The translations under genes and the position numbers were made by a program. From positions 162,631 to 226,630 of the forward strand of contig CAJUKV010000001.1 in the NCBI GenBank assembly GCA_910587305.1: 64,000 nucleotides of DNA. Direction: 5' to 3'. Shown here one piece after another: positions 63,443 through 64,000 of this stretch (position 1 is its first letter; each line of letters begins with the position of its first letter). Source of the stretch: an uncultured Lachnospiraceae bacterium (GTDB taxonomy: Bacteria > Bacillota > Clostridia > Lachnospirales > Lachnospiraceae). The notes below the pieces were generated by a model that had not been told where the DNA came from, did no database searches, and saw only the letters and a list, made by a program, of their open reading frames with translations.

Positions 63443-64000
63443 CTATGTAGCCACCTTTTTCTTCGTCGCTTACAATGACGCCTTTCTTCATTGTAACAAC
63501 CCTCTTTTGCATCGCGTTGACTATCTCACGATTATGGGTTACTACAAGCACCGTAGTTCCGTTTTCATTGATCTGCTCGAGCAGTTTCATGATTTCCCAT
63601 GAATTTTTAGGATCCAGATTACCGGTAGGCTCATCTGCCAGGAGAATGCTTGGTTGATTGATTAACGCTCTGGCAATTGCCACCCTTTGCTGTTCTCCTC
63701 CCGAGAGCTGCCTTGGTTTCGCCTTATATTTCCCTGCCAGCCCTACAATTGCCAGAATGCTGGGAACATTTCTTTTAATTTCTTTATTGGATACCTGTAT
63801 AATACGCTGCGCAAAGGCCACATTTTCATATACATTCCTGTCCTTCAAAAGTCGGAAATCCTGAAAAACAATGCCAAGATTTCTGCGGAATTTCGGTATT
63901 TTCCTATGGCGTATACGCACCAAATCGTACCCCATTACATTGATATCGCCCGAAGTTGGCACAAGCTCCCGAAGCAGGAGCTTAATCATAGTTGATTTCC
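63432..64000 (-). CDS. ftsE: cell division ATP-binding protein FtsE (5' end beyond the window)
   Basis: Cytoplasmic ATPase partner of FtsX. The window covers the C-terminal part: the Q-loop region GIVFQDFRLL, signature LSGGEQQRVAIARAL, Walker B ILLADEPTGNLD and the switch histidine in VTHNRE. The last bases give KSTMIKLL, so Walker A straddles the right edge and the start lies outside. It is the first visible gene of ftsE-ftsX-hydrolase-ctpA. Confidence 0.93.
   Translation of the reverse strand, partial: KSTMIKLLLRELVPTSGDINVMGYDLVRIRHRKIPKFRRNLGIVFQDFRLLKDRNVYENVAFAQRIIQVSNKEIKRNVPSILAIVGLAGKYKAKPRQLSGGEQQRVAIARALINQPSILLADEPTGNLDPKNSWEIMKLLEQINENGTTVLVVTHNREIVNAMQKRVVTMKKGVIVSDEEKGGYIDED

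Overview
The window looks like a chromosomal segment of a motile, spore-forming member of the Clostridia, most likely family Lachnospiraceae. The grounds are SpoVT, an mbl-flhO-flhP flagellar/cell-shape cluster, cdaA-cdaR-glmM, strong GGAGG ribosome binding sites, several GTG/TTG starts, and consensus TTGACA-17-TATAAT promoters. No rRNA, tRNA, CRISPR array or intact transposase gene was seen. Most genes are on the minus strand.

Layout: (1) 226-7712, minus: an oligopeptide ABC transporter operon (binding lipoprotein, oppD, oppF, oppB, oppC) ending in an M20 amidohydrolase, with a MITE-like repeat between oppB and oppC. (2) 7790-12939: cysK with a CymR/Rrf2-like operator, a C39-like papain-fold protein behind a structured leader, spoVT, a radical SAM protein and a polytopic membrane protein. 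(3) 13119-22665, mostly plus: mutS2, a two-component system, a GH1 beta-glucosidase (minus), trmL, a SIMPL lipoprotein, and pyrG behind a terminator-attenuator. (4) 22833-28170, minus: GDP-L-fucose synthesis (gmd, fcl), a membrane protein, a PAP2-like protein and rfbD. (5) 28423-30785, plus: two tandem DUF3048 lipoproteins. (6) 30848-37813, minus: leuA, HPr, glmM, cdaR, cdaA and two unknown membrane proteins. (7) 37876-44976, minus: yvyF-like, comFC, recD2, flgJ-like, flhP, flhO, mbl. (8) 45005-50335, minus: the SOS-regulated uvrB-uvrA pair. (9) 50346-53582: a small accessory island with a PIN toxin-antitoxin pair and decayed ORFs, bounded on the right by a partial second copy of the uvrB 5' end and its LexA-box promoter. 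(10) 54136-59497, minus: a methyltransferase, an orphan hisB next to a GntR regulator, and a two-gene unit of a TIM-barrel protein and an unusual EIIC-like transporter. (11) 59827-64000, minus: the division/cell-wall cluster ftsE-ftsX-envC-like-ctpA, cut by the right window edge inside ftsE.

The most noteworthy items are the partial uvrB duplication around the accessory island, whose orphan LexA promoter runs into a terminator about 80 nt later; a two-hairpin repeat found twice with a conserved internal mismatch; the EIIC-like transporter with an N-terminal domain that is not IIA or IIB; the pyrG leader terminator; and the repeat that supplies the stop codon of oppB.
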